Assembly (NCBI RefSeq): GCF_000346505.1
Contig: NZ_ANOH01000341.1
Location: forward strand, 1-64,000
DNA length: 64,000 nt
Source of the DNA: Aporhodopirellula sallentina SM41
GTDB taxonomy: Bacteria > Planctomycetota > Planctomycetia > Pirellulales > Pirellulaceae
Direction: 5' to 3'
In this document: in pieces, positions 1 through 8,870 of the stretch
Layout of the letters: every line of letters begins with the position of its first letter
How positions within the stretch are numbered: position 1 is the first letter of the stretch
The notes under the pieces: model-generated
The model's database searches: none
What the model saw: the letters and a program-made list of their open reading frames with translations, nothing else
What the model was told of the DNA's origin: nothing
Program-made: the position numbers and the translations under genes

Positions 1-8
1 ATTCGCAT

Positions 9-54
9 CCCAGGGCGTTGCCCTGGGCGATGCAAACCACCGGGGCGTTGCCCC
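9..54. repeat. Paired palindromes of a GC-rich intergenic repeat
   Basis: Two adjacent hairpins: CCCAGGGC-GTT-GCCCTGGG (9-27) and GGGGC-GTT-GCCCC (42-54), both with a GTT loop. They lie just downstream of the minus-strand gene ending at 113, so they may help end its transcript. The shared loop and doubled design suggest a dispersed repeat rather than a simple terminator; there is no T-tract. Only one copy is in this window, so dispersal is inferred. Confidence 0.5.
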
Positions 55-112
55 TTCAATCACGCAAATCCAAAACGGACACGTCGCGTCGCAATTGCCA
101 CGAACGAGCCCG

Positions 113-3100
113 CTACTTGAGGCGACGGATGGTGACGTCTCGGTATTCGACGGGGTCGTTGTGGCCGGCGAAGCCGAAGTGGCCGCTCTTGCGGTCTTTA
201 CCGGGGTGTGGGCGGCCGGATGCGTAGTCGGTGATCTTAGATAGATCCGTGTCGAGGATCACGTTCCCGTTCAACTCAACTCGGATCGTGGATCCCTCCA
301 CTCGCACTTCCTGGTAATTCCATTCGCCGACCGGACGCAAGTATCCGCGTGCGGCCGCTGCCATTCCGTACGCCGAACCGTGGTACTGACGTGGATCCAG
401 TTTCGCGTACGCCGGGTGTTCGTTATCGAGCACCTGCAACTCACACATTCCCACGTACGCGGTATCACCGTCGAGCGGGCATCGGATCGCCAACCCGTTG
501 TTGCCTCGCGGTGGCAATCGGAAATACAAACGGACGACGAAGTCATCGTACTCGTCCTTGGTCAGCAAGTTACCGCCGTGGCCGGGCCGGCACTGAATCG
601 TGCCTTCCGGGGTGACTTCGTAATTGTCGACCGCTCCGATCCAACCGTCGAGCGTTTTGCCGTCGGTCAGTGGCTTGAACCCGGTGTCATCGTCCTGAGC
701 CAGGAACGCGTTGGCCGCCTCGGTATCGAGCGGTTGCAGAGTGATGTTCCTCCAGCGGATCTCGCCACCGTGCGTTTGCAGTTGGATCGGACCGCGTCGC
801 CGCAACGGCTCATCACGTCGCCAGTAGTTTTCCATGATCGCACGGTCGACGACCTGTTGATCGTTCAGCCACACGCTGGTCCGCGCCCCGACTTGAACGA
901 CGCGAACCTTGTTCCACTCGCCGAACGGACGGTCCGCGAGCACGAGCGGGTTCTTGCCCGGGTTGCCCTCGGAATTATTCCACAACCCGCCGCTACCGAG
1001 GTTCGCACCGATCGAGAACTTGGCCTCCTGAGTCGAATCCCAAATCTGGACCTGCGGTGTGCCCTTGAGATAGATACCGCTGTCGGCTTCCGGAACGGTC
1101 TTGTACTCGAGCTGCAATTCGTAGTTTTCGAATTCCTCGTTCGTCGTCAGGTACGGCCCCGCCCCGTCGTTGACGAGCTCGCCGTTCTCAACACTCCAGT
1201 GCTTCTCCGCCTCATCGTTCCACTGAGCGATTTTGGCTTTCTGCTCTTCGGCGGACAATTCATCGAATTTGTACGGATCGAAGTGAGGACGTCCATGCCA
1301 ACCCTCAGTGTTTACTCCGTTGAACAAACGCCGTGCACCGGAGTTGTCGTCCGCATGCAGCGTGACGGGCCAACCGGGGAACTCGTTCTCGGGATTGCCA
1401 TCGGTAACATCGACGAGGAAGCGATAGCTGTGGATTTCGAACGTTTCCGTTTCGGGATCCATTAGCACGTAACCGAACCCGCTGCCTTTTTCATGAGCGC
1501 GTTCGTAGCGATGCTTGGACTTCGCCGGGATCGGGTGCCCGACGGCGTAGATGTAAACCAGGTTTCCGAAACCGTCGACGAATTCGCCGGTATTGGGCAA
1601 GTCATGCATCGGACGATTTTCGTGAGGGATGCCCTCCTCATCGGGACGCCACCAACGCGGATAACCCGCTGAGATCGCGGGCGTGCAGAACGACCAGTTC
1701 GAATCGCGTTGCTCGCGGACTCCGTATTGGCTGAGCGTGGTGAGGTGTTGGTCACCGCTGATGTGCAACGCTTTCGATTTGCGAACCAAATCAATCGCAC
1801 GATCGCGAGCCGTTTGTGGCCATGCTCCCGAGTCGAGATCGCCGAGCAGGAAACTGTTGTAGCTGCCGTGGTGCGTTGCCACGCCAGCGAAAACGGTCTG
1901 CGAAAGCAATACCTTCATCTTGGCACCACGCCAATCATCGGCCCAGTGTTTTAGGAACGCTTCCTGACGTTCACCAAGCAATTCCAGCCCCGGCTTATCG
2001 AGGATCGAGGTATCGAAGTCACGTTCGGTCACGTGGTCAGCACGACCGCCTCCGGTATCCACGTGTCCCGGGCCGCTCTTGAATTGGCGATCCGCGACGA
2101 TGGCAAAACTCACGTCGCCGTAAACCATGTCGCCGAAGTAAACACTCATGCCTTGTTCGGCCGGACTTGGGTCAAACGGTTCGGGGTGATGCGCGACGCA
2201 GGTTCGGTGCACGGCGTTGACCATTCGCACCGGTTCGCGATAGCCGCCTTTGGAGGACGCCCCTTGGTCCTTGCCATCGGACATATCCATCGGCTCGCCG
2301 CCTTCGCCCCAGATGTTTCCCTGGAAGACGTCGTGGTCATCAGGCAGGCAGAGCGTCGGGCTGTGCCGCATCGGTTCGCCGAACGCCCAACCGAACATGT
2401 AGAACTTGCGAAGGTAGTTCACGATCGCTTTCTCGGCCGGCTCGCGGATGATGCTGTATCCACCGTTACCTTCATAAAGCTGGTCACCGGAGAAATACAG
2501 CAGGTCCGGGTCGAGACGCATCAAGTTCTCAGCAACCGGCGCGTAAGGGAACCCGGAATCGTGCTGGCACGTCAGTCCCGCAAACTTCAGCGGACGGCCC
2601 GTCGGATTCGCCTTGATCGTTCCCGTCCACTCATGTTGGCTCGGCTCGCCGTCGCGATAGGACTGTTGATAGACAACGCGAAACGGCACATCCGTCGACG
2701 CGTCCCAATTGGCGATCCGGAACGTCCCCGTCCACGCGTCATGATCCAACTTCGCATCCGCGATTGATTCCCACTGACCATCACGCTGAACTTCCAACCG
2801 GACCTCGTCGGAATCGTCTTCACCGAGCGGCGGAGTCAACGCGGTCAGTTTCAAGACAAACCCTTCGTCGCTCCGGGAGTCCGACAGCGAATACATCGTC
2901 CATAGGATCGGTCCCCAAGCGGCGTCGGGGTCGACCGAGAACGCATCGCCCGACACGTTCCACTGACGAATGCGATACCGCGACATCCCTTTGCGAACGC
3001 GAAAGTTCGAAAACAAGTTGCACCCGATCGCGACGTTGCCGAGCAGCACATCCGGCTTTACCAACGCGGTCATCGACCCGACCGAGTCCTGCTGAGAATC

Positions 3101-3712
3101 GAATGCGTTGAGCGTCAATTCGATATTGTCGCCTTGAGGCGTTCCGGTCACTTCGATCGTGACATCGCCCAACGCCACATCGCCGCTGAATTTGACAGCG
3201 GATTCGTTGATGAACAATTCACCGTCGCGGACACCGGCGACCACGGGCCCGGAACTGATCGCTCCTCCAGCACTCTTTGTTTTGCGTGGCCCGTTGTTGG
3301 CGGCAAAGCAGTTGCTTTTCAACTCATTGAGTTCGCTTCGCACACCGATCAGGAACCCAACGCTGCTGTCGACATCGCCGTGTTGGACTTCGCTGACGGC
3401 GGCCTGCATTCGGAAGCTGCCCGCCGGGTTAGTCAGTTGATGCGTCAACAGATGAACGTTGCGATACCCCGCAGCAGAAACCAACTCGGCCGCCCCATCG
3501 ACCACGGCCCAATTCTCCATCGGGTTGGCCCAATACTTCGCCCCTAACCAGATCCGATCGAGGTCTTGCTGCCACGTCGACTGATGCGGATTGACGTCGA
3601 GCCCGGTGCTATCTTGAGTATCAGTGGCCTGCCCCTCCTCAGCGATCGCGGGGGCAACGATGGTACCGGACAACGCACCAAGCAACTTCAAAGACTGACG
3701 ACGATTGTACAT
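113..3712 (-). CDS. Tat-exported PhoD-like phosphatase fused to two DUF1080 domains
   Basis: 1199 aa. The N-terminus carries a twin-arginine type signal (NRRQSLKLLGA, then a short hydrophobic stretch ending near AIAEE), so the protein is probably exported folded. Residues about 40-380 form a beta-rich N-terminal part. Residues about 385-745 look like a PhoD/metallophosphatase core: LLYFSGDQ (metal-binding Asp), LPDDHDVFQGN and LHISGDQHL. Two C-terminal DUF1080 (3-keto-disaccharide hydrolase/LamG-like) modules follow: about 790-1000 (LFNGVNTEGW start) and about 1005-1199 (LTDGKTLDGW start). DUF1080 is very abundant in planctomycetes and linked to glycan use. A role in releasing phosphate or phosphoester groups from exported glycans is inference. 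Start is the ATG after a C/T-rich leader with no clear ribosome binding site. Domain calls are confident; substrate unknown. Confidence 0.85.
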   Translation of the reverse strand: MYNRRQSLKLLGALSGTIVAPAIAEEGQATDTQDSTGLDVNPHQSTWQQDLDRIWLGAKYWANPMENWAVVDGAAELVSAAGYRNVHLLTHQLTNPAGSFRMQAAVSEVQHGDVDSSVGFLIGVRSELNELKSNCFAANNGPRKTKSAGGAISSGPVVAGVRDGELFINESAVKFSGDVALGDVTIEVTGTPQGDNIELTLNAFDSQQDSVGSMTALVKPDVLLGNVAIGCNLFSNFRVRKGMSRYRIRQWNVSGDAFSVDPDAAWGPILWTMYSLSDSRSDEGFVLKLTALTPPLGEDDSDEVRLEVQRDGQWESIADAKLDHDAWTGTFRIANWDASTDVPFRVVYQQSYRDGEPSQHEWTGTIKANPTGRPLKFAGLTCQHDSGFPYAPVAENLMRLDPDLLYFSGDQLYEGNGGYSIIREPAEKAIVNYLRKFYMFGWAFGEPMRHSPTLCLPDDHDVFQGNIWGEGGEPMDMSDGKDQGASSKGGYREPVRMVNAVHRTCVAHHPEPFDPSPAEQGMSVYFGDMVYGDVSFAIVADRQFKSGPGHVDTGGGRADHVTERDFDTSILDKPGLELLGERQEAFLKHWADDWRGAKMKVLLSQTVFAGVATHHGSYNSFLLGDLDSGAWPQTARDRAIDLVRKSKALHISGDQHLTTLSQYGVREQRDSNWSFCTPAISAGYPRWWRPDEEGIPHENRPMHDLPNTGEFVDGFGNLVYIYAVGHPIPAKSKHRYERAHEKGSGFGYVLMDPETETFEIHSYRFLVDVTDGNPENEFPGWPVTLHADDNSGARRLFNGVNTEGWHGRPHFDPYKFDELSAEEQKAKIAQWNDEAEKHWSVENGELVNDGAGPYLTTNEEFENYELQLEYKTVPEADSGIYLKGTPQVQIWDSTQEAKFSIGANLGSGGLWNNSEGNPGKNPLVLADRPFGEWNKVRVVQVGARTSVWLNDQQVVDRAIMENYWRRDEPLRRRGPIQLQTHGGEIRWRNITLQPLDTEAANAFLAQDDDTGFKPLTDGKTLDGWIGAVDNYEVTPEGTIQCRPGHGGNLLTKDEYDDFVVRLYFRLPPRGNNGLAIRCPLDGDTAYVGMCELQVLDNEHPAYAKLDPRQYHGSAYGMAAAARGYLRPVGEWNYQEVRVEGSTIRVELNGNVILDTDLSKITDYASGRPHPGKDRKSGHFGFAGHNDPVEYRDVTIRRLK

Positions 3713-3714
3713 AG

Positions 3715-3826
3715 GGTTCAGGGGTGTTGAGGAGAGAACTGGGGGTGTTGAGAACGCGAGAAGGAATGGAGGGAAAGGTGGGGAGGTGATTAGGAGGGGA
3801 AAGGAATAGGTGGCAGGTGGATTGGG
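3715..3826. other. Strand-biased polypurine/polypyrimidine tract
   Basis: About 110 bases directly upstream of the PhoD/DUF1080 gene are nearly all purine on the plus strand, hence a C/T-rich leader on the transcribed strand. The element GGGTGTTGAG occurs twice (around 3723 and 3745). Nothing in it looks coding. It would form the 5' untranslated region or promoter-proximal DNA of the minus-strand gene. Confidence 0.5.
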
Positions 3827-4002
3827 ACACGCGTGTCAGATGGAATCGATCTGCATTCGAACGCGGCTTGCCAAGAATGATACTGAGGCTGCGACAATTT
3901 GCGTCGACATCCGAACCCTCGACCACCTCGCCAGCGCGTTATGATGCCGAGTACGCCTTAACGAGCGATCACTGGATCCACGCCCTTCGGAAGGAGAACA
4001 CG

Positions 4003-4209
4003 ATGCCTCATCATACCTATAAGAAAATTGAGATTGTCGGAACGTCTACGGTGTCGATTGAAGATGCCATTAACAACGCCGTTGAACACGCATCGTCGAC
4101 CGTTCGTGGATTGAGTTGGTTTGAAGTGGTGGAGACACGAGGCACCATCAGTGAAGGCAAAGTCGCCCATTGGCAGGTGACGGTGAAAATCGGGTTCACC
4201 CTCGACTGA
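4003..4209 (+). CDS. Dodecin family flavin-binding protein
   Basis: 68 aa, the usual dodecin length. Dodecins form hollow 12-subunit shells that bind flavins in pairs and are thought to store or protect riboflavin/FMN. The sequence shows the family landmarks: KKIEIVGTS at the start, SIEDAINNAVEHAS helix, the flavin-stacking Trp in LSWFEVVETRG, and the Gln in HWQVTVKIGF that contacts the isoalloxazine ring. The start is fixed by a strong AAGGAG ribosome binding site (3991-3996) six bases upstream; the reading frame is open further upstream but without such a site. Monocistronic, divergent from the PhoD/DUF1080 gene. Confidence 0.95.
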   Translation: MPHHTYKKIEIVGTSTVSIEDAINNAVEHASSTVRGLSWFEVVETRGTISEGKVAHWQVTVKIGFTLD

Positions 4210-4731
4210 TCCCACGGATGCGTTGCCGTGGCAGCGGTCCGGCAGCATAGAGCGGTCCGGTGGCATAGAGCGGTCCGGCGTCAGGCAGCGAGGCGGCCGC
4301 AGGGATCGGTGGCCGGGGCATTGAGAACCGGTCGGGGCAGTGAGCGGATTTCGGATCACAGCCGCGAAACCGGCCGGACGTATCGCGGTGCGCGGCGTCG
4401 GCATGCTGGTCAAACTAGGTGGGAGAGCGAAGGCGGGGCAGTCTCTATCAGAGACGCGGACGCACTATACCCAGCGGGATTGCAGAATGAAACGCCCCGA
4501 TGAAGGCACCTCATCCCGGCCCACCACCGGAGTTATCCCGGCCCGCCGCTGAAGATCTATTCCCGAAAACGGCGTTTTACGAAACGTTTTTTCCATTTTT
4601 CCCCGATTTTCGCCCCGGGAAAAAGCCGATTCATTCCGGTGAGGTTGTCAACCTAGAAGCGGTTCGGTAGACTTCGTCGCTTCGAAAATCCCCTGTCCTC
4701 CCTTCCCGTTTCTCATTTCAGATTCGCTGCC
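4210..4731. other. Intergenic region, 520 bp, with short tandem repeat
   Basis: Between dodecin and the small basic protein. Holds the 18-bp tandem repeat at 4233-4278, and an AT/GC-alternating stretch (about 4555-4625: AAAACGGCGTTTT, runs of T and C) that may contain the promoter or leader of the downstream gene. Short open frames here have no recognisable protein features. Confidence 0.5.
4233..4278. repeat. 18-bp tandem repeat, 2.6 copies
   Basis: Unit AGCGGTCCGGCAGCATAG at 4233-4250, then 4251-4268 with two changes, then a partial copy from 4269. It lies about 25 bp after the dodecin stop codon. Confidence 0.7.
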
Positions 4732-4929
4732 ATGACCATGGATCGTAGCCTCAAGGTGCAAGCCGGGGCAATTAAAAGTCGCAACGTCTTGACTCGCGCG
4801 GAGCGCATCGCACGCCTGAAAGAACTCGACAAGTTCGACGAAGACGCGAGCATCATCGGCATGCCTAAAACCCGCGTGCAAAAGATCTCGCTGAAGAAAA
4901 AGAAGAAGGTGAAGAAAGCCGAGGATTGA
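4732..4929 (+). CDS. Small basic protein (verrucomicrobia/chlamydia/planctomycete family)
   Basis: 65 aa, highly basic. The pattern DRSLKVQAG-x-IKSRNVLTRAERI followed by a short acidic linker and a Lys-rich tail (SLKKKKKVKKAED) matches the conserved small basic protein family of the PVC group, in which some members are encoded near rRNA genes. A ribosome- or RNA-associated role fits its charge, but the function is not established. Two in-frame ATGs (4732 and 4738) are possible starts. It converges with the oleC operon, whose last certain stop is at 5118. Confidence 0.85.
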   Translation: MTMDRSLKVQAGAIKSRNVLTRAERIARLKELDKFDEDASIIGMPKTRVQKISLKKKKKVKKAED

Positions 4930-5117
4930 TCTCCTCGCTCGGCTCGCCCGACCCGAAATACAAATCAACGAACACACGGCCATCGCAAACGCGTTGGCCG
5001 TTTTCGCTGCGCCGATCGAGAATCTGCCCGGGCATCGCAAAGCGTGGACGCTCCTCCGCACGATTGCCCGCTGAGCCACTCGCCCCAAACGGCGAAGCGT
5101 CCAGGAACAACCGCCCC

Positions 5118-6863
5118 TCACGAATTGATTTCGGCGGTCAACTTCTCGCGGAAGATCTTGCTGTTGTGGCGGATGTCGACCGGCAGCGGTGTACTTCGAA
5201 TTACGAAATCGTTGATCCGGTGCGTCAGCGGATTTCGGGACGCGACACTGCGTAGATCCTCGACTAAAGCCTCTCGCTTTGCCGAGTCCTGAGCGACCGA
5301 TAAATCGGTAGGTTGGATGATGATGACCGGTGTCTGTTCGCCAACGGGACCGCGTCCAACGAGAGCACACTTTTCCACATCCGGGTGAACGTTGAACACC
5401 GCTTCACAGGGCACGGTGAAGAATGTTCGGTCTTTCGAAATGACCCGATGAGCCTTCCGGCCACAGAACCAGAACCGATCCTCCGCATCAAGATATCCAA
5501 CATCGCCCATCCGGTGCCAAACACGATCGCCGTCGGCAACCTTGTGGATCGCGTTTTGATCCTTTCGCGTCACGTACCGACGGGTCACCATCGGACCGGT
5601 GACCAACAGTTCGCCGATCTTGCCACGCGGCATCTCTTGGATTCCATCTAGTGTTGGGATCGGTTGCTCGGTGATTTCGATCACCTTCCACTGCACACTT
5701 TCGAACCGTGTTCCGACACAGACTCCCTTGCCCTTGTTTGCCGCCGGACCGGTCGACGTAATGACTTGGCGGGATTCGATCGACGCGATCGGCAGGGCCT
5801 CGGTCGCGCCGTAGGGCGTTTCAATGTCGGCCTCTTCATGAACAAACCGACGAAGGCTCGCGAGCGTCGCAGCCGGAACCGGCGCCCCGGCCGACAACAC
5901 ACGGCGAAGCGTTGGGAACGGACGACCGACCGCGTTCTCTTCGCACCACCGGGTAACCGTTCGCCACAACGCGGGCGATCCGAACGCTTGATCGACTTCC
6001 CATTGCCGAGCGGCGGCGATTAGTTTGCGTGGATCCACGTCAGCCGGACGTGTTGGGTCCATGTCGGGAATGATCGTCGTGACACCCATTACCGCGTCGA
6101 ACAAACCGAACAAGGGAAAGCACGCGAGGTCACGCGATCCTCGCTGGATCCCATAGCGATCGGCAATGCGATCGATTTGAGAGTGAAACGTGCCGTGTGT
6201 GTAGGCAACGCCTTTGGGCGGACCGGTACTGCCGGTGGTATAAATCACCGCCGCCTCGTCGTCGGCGTTGATACTCGGTAAATCGACATCGCGATCAGCC
6301 CCCATCGCGGCAATCTGCGACAGGGTCTTGCCTCCCCAAAACCAACGCCGACCGACGGTCACGTTCCAACGCGCCGTCGGAAAACGGCTGCGAAGAATCG
6401 TGCGGATCGCTTGCGCCTTGGGGATGCCGACGAACCCATCAGGTTCAATTTCTTGAAGGCAATTGACCAGGTGTTTGCGATCCATGCCGGGATCGATCAG
6501 CACGACCGTCACCCCAGCTTTCATCAACGCAAACACCAACTCGATGAACTGGGCCCCGAACGGCACCAGGCTGATCAATCGCATTCCGGGACGGACGCCC
6601 CACTTGGCGAGGCCGCGCGCGATCACGGTGCTGCGTTCATCGAGTGTTTTGAACGTCGTTAGCGTGTAGTCGCGATCCACGCCGCCGGCTTTCGGTGGGC
6701 CCGAGGGCTCGGCGATCGCGATCGCGCCGGGCAACATTTTCGCAATCTGCGTCAACCGATCGGCGACATTGCCACCGGACAAATCCACCAGCGGCGTATC
6801 CGAACACGAGGACGACGCGTCCCGCTGGAGATCCGATGGACGTTCATCATCAAAGAGGTTCAT
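5118..6863 (-). CDS. oleC: OleC-type AMP-dependent beta-lactone synthetase (fatty acid CoA ligase family)
   Basis: About 581 aa from the ATG at 6863; the frame is open to 6938 but that start would overlap more of the upstream gene. ANL-superfamily adenylating enzyme: P-loop YTTGSTGPPKG at about residues 207-217, YGATE motif, and WHRMGDVGYLDAEDRFWFCGRK hinge region split over about 455-475. The stretch IPDMDPTRPA and the HNSKIFREKL C-terminus are typical of OleC, which turns a beta-hydroxy acid into a beta-lactone in long-chain olefin synthesis. OleA, OleB and OleD are not in the window. The start ATG overlaps the stop of the ATP-grasp gene (ATGA), implying translational coupling. A different acyl-activating role in this setting cannot be excluded. 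Confidence 0.85.
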   Translation of the reverse strand: MNLFDDERPSDLQRDASSSCSDTPLVDLSGGNVADRLTQIAKMLPGAIAIAEPSGPPKAGGVDRDYTLTTFKTLDERSTVIARGLAKWGVRPGMRLISLVPFGAQFIELVFALMKAGVTVVLIDPGMDRKHLVNCLQEIEPDGFVGIPKAQAIRTILRSRFPTARWNVTVGRRWFWGGKTLSQIAAMGADRDVDLPSINADDEAAVIYTTGSTGPPKGVAYTHGTFHSQIDRIADRYGIQRGSRDLACFPLFGLFDAVMGVTTIIPDMDPTRPADVDPRKLIAAARQWEVDQAFGSPALWRTVTRWCEENAVGRPFPTLRRVLSAGAPVPAATLASLRRFVHEEADIETPYGATEALPIASIESRQVITSTGPAANKGKGVCVGTRFESVQWKVIEITEQPIPTLDGIQEMPRGKIGELLVTGPMVTRRYVTRKDQNAIHKVADGDRVWHRMGDVGYLDAEDRFWFCGRKAHRVISKDRTFFTVPCEAVFNVHPDVEKCALVGRGPVGEQTPVIIIQPTDLSVAQDSAKREALVEDLRSVASRNPLTHRINDFVIRSTPLPVDIRHNSKIFREKLTAEINS

Positions 6864-7864
6864 ACCGATCTCGATTTCAAGACAGAAACAATTTGCTCGG
6901 CAACGCAAACCGGTAATGCCGATTGAGCCGACTTCCAACCGGGGATCGCATTGACTTCCATCAAACAGTAGCCGGCGTTGTGATTGAGTTCGACCAGGTC
7001 GACGGCGGCAAAGGCGAGTTCAAATTCACGGCAAACCTGCAACGCAAGTTGACGCCACGGGGCGATGCATTCGATCCGCTCGGGTTTTCCCCCCGCCCGC
7101 ACGTTAGTCCGAAAGTCATCCTTACAGACTCGTTTGATCGCGTACACCTCATCACCGATCACCAGCAACCGAATGTCGGTACCGCCGGGTGGACAAAACT
7201 GCTGCACGTAGAAGACCGCGCCGATCTGCTGCAGCGCTGTGAAGGCGGTCCACGCGAGTTCCTTGTCGCTGATCCGCATCACGCCCCGGCCTTCTCCGCC
7301 GAAAATCGGTTTGACGACCACGTCACCGCCGAGACGATCAAACGCGTCCATCGCTTCAGCGCGACTTTGGGTGACAACCGTGGCCGGAGTTAGAATCCCC
7401 ATCCGGGATACTCTCGCGAGCGTGGCGTATTTGTCGATCGCCAATTCCAATGCCGCGGGAGGGTTCACAAAACTCGATGGTTGCCCCTTTTTTCTGCGAC
7501 GATAATACTCGTCGTGCAGCGTGGCCAACCGATAGACCAACTGTTCGGTGGAACCGGCGGGCATGGTTCGGGTGAACACGCAATCGAATTCATCGAAACA
7601 CATTGAAACGGGACGATCCATTTCCACCGATCGGCACGTCGCCCGAGTGCGGGGTCCGGTGCTTTCGATTTCCGCGGTGAGCGATTCGTAGTCGGCGAAA
7701 AAAAGCTCGACACCGAGTTTGCTCGCAGCGTGATTCAGTTCAGACAAATGCCACCCCAGCGGCACCAACGGCGCACGAGGATTCGTCCTGCCGCCAAGCA
7801 CAAGGATACGCGGCGAAGTCACGCCCGTACGCTCCACTCGCAAACACTTAACGTGGAAAACCAC
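6860..7864 (-). CDS. ATP-grasp ligase, RimK-like (Orf17-like of the H4MPT pathway)
   Basis: 334 aa with a GTG start; a later GTG at 7822 is also possible. RimK/ATP-grasp features: ILVLGGRTNPRAP at the start, VVVKPIFGGEGRGVMRI near residue 185 (ATP-binding lysine and Gly-rich loop), and CLMEVNAIPGWKSAQ near 300 (metal-binding E-x-N). Such enzymes join a carboxylate to an amine or thiol using ATP. It lies 16 bp after mch, and in methylotrophs an ATP-grasp gene of this type (orf17) sits beside mch and is needed to make tetrahydromethanopterin. A role in cofactor assembly (for example tail glutamylation) is therefore likely but inferred. Its stop overlaps the oleC start. Confidence 0.8.
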   Translation of the reverse strand: MVFHVKCLRVERTGVTSPRILVLGGRTNPRAPLVPLGWHLSELNHAASKLGVELFFADYESLTAEIESTGPRTRATCRSVEMDRPVSMCFDEFDCVFTRTMPAGSTEQLVYRLATLHDEYYRRRKKGQPSSFVNPPAALELAIDKYATLARVSRMGILTPATVVTQSRAEAMDAFDRLGGDVVVKPIFGGEGRGVMRISDKELAWTAFTALQQIGAVFYVQQFCPPGGTDIRLLVIGDEVYAIKRVCKDDFRTNVRAGGKPERIECIAPWRQLALQVCREFELAFAAVDLVELNHNAGYCLMEVNAIPGWKSAQSALPVCVAEQIVSVLKSRSV

Positions 7865-7880
7865 CGAGTCATCTGGTGCC

Positions 7881-8870
7881 TCATGTTTCGATCCCGAACG
7901 ATTCGCCGAGCACTTCCCGATCGAGCGTCCCGCGTCGCCACGACCGACCGCTCTTGCATGAGTGGATCGTCACCACCGCTGGGCTGAACAACATCGGGTC
8001 GACTTTGTAGAAATCGTAATCGTATTGCTTGAAAACCTTTGCAAACGGTTGTCCGTAGTCGCTCGACGATTGGCTCGGCACCTTGTCGATCACTTTTTCG
8101 ATCGCCTCGTCGTCGGCATCGATCCAAAGGCTCACCTTCGCACCATACAACATCGCGTCGTTTGTTCGTCCGATCCCGCCGATCGTATCGCCCGGTTTGG
8201 ACGCCGGCGGCAGGGGAGCGACTCCGGATGCGGAGATCAATTTCGTGACATCGAAATCAAGCGCGTGCAGTTTATGGAGCGCCGTCTCGACGCTTCTGGC
8301 GACGACCTGAACGCTGCCGGCAATCGATGTACTCGGCGCGATCCCCAAACACATTCGCTCCGGCGGCACACCACACTCCGACGCGATCGCGTGAATCGCC
8401 TCCTCGCCCGGGAGTTTGTCCGATTCCAAAACGCCGACGGCGTAATCATCCTCGCCGGCAGGCTGCACGAGACCGAGATGTTCGAGCATCTCTTCGCGAC
8501 CACGCAGCATCCTCATCGGACCGCTTCCCATCGCAAAGAAGTCGTCAACCGAAACCGGCCATCCCGCGTATTGCCCGCCGAGGCAAGCCTCGATCGGCCG
8601 ATCGGTACGAACCAAAACGGCGTTGTCCGCTACCATGCCAGGCTCCGCCGGAACGATCGAAACGTCCGCAAAATTGCCGAAACAAAGCCTCGCCAAAACC
8701 AGCCCCGCCTGCAACGATCCGGGACAATTGACGCCACAATCCAGGATCTTCGCACCGGCGATATTAACACCGACCGACCGAAAATCGTCCGCGTTTTGCC
8801 ACGACCCGTTGAAGAGCGAATGAGCGTGACGGAGCAGTCGACGGGCGGTAAAATTTGTTTCTGAAGTCAT
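7881..8870 (-). CDS. mch: Methenyltetrahydromethanopterin cyclohydrolase
   Basis: 329 aa, family-typical length. Mch interconverts methenyl-H4MPT and formyl-H4MPT in the archaeal-type C1 pathway, which planctomycetes and methylotrophs use for formaldehyde oxidation. Recognisable motifs: VNCPGSLQAG near residue 50, the signature AMGSGPMRML near residue 113, APSTSIAGSVQVVARSVETA, and GGIGRTNDAMLYGA. ATG start; C-terminus well conserved with the ending FSPAVVTI. First gene of an apparent mch - ATP-grasp - oleC operon on the minus strand. Cytoplasmic. Confidence 0.95.
   Translation of the reverse strand: MTSETNFTARRLLRHAHSLFNGSWQNADDFRSVGVNIAGAKILDCGVNCPGSLQAGLVLARLCFGNFADVSIVPAEPGMVADNAVLVRTDRPIEACLGGQYAGWPVSVDDFFAMGSGPMRMLRGREEMLEHLGLVQPAGEDDYAVGVLESDKLPGEEAIHAIASECGVPPERMCLGIAPSTSIAGSVQVVARSVETALHKLHALDFDVTKLISASGVAPLPPASKPGDTIGGIGRTNDAMLYGAKVSLWIDADDEAIEKVIDKVPSQSSSDYGQPFAKVFKQYDYDFYKVDPMLFSPAVVTIHSCKSGRSWRRGTLDREVLGESFGIET

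Noticed and set aside
380-1465. Long plus-strand ORF antisense to the PhoD/DUF1080 gene
   Set aside because: Opposite-strand shadow of a well-supported protein; Val/Arg-rich translation typical of antisense of GC-biased codons.
4228-4503. Small ORF after the dodecin
   Set aside because: It reads through the 18-bp repeat with an Arg/Ala/Gly-rich product and no start signal.
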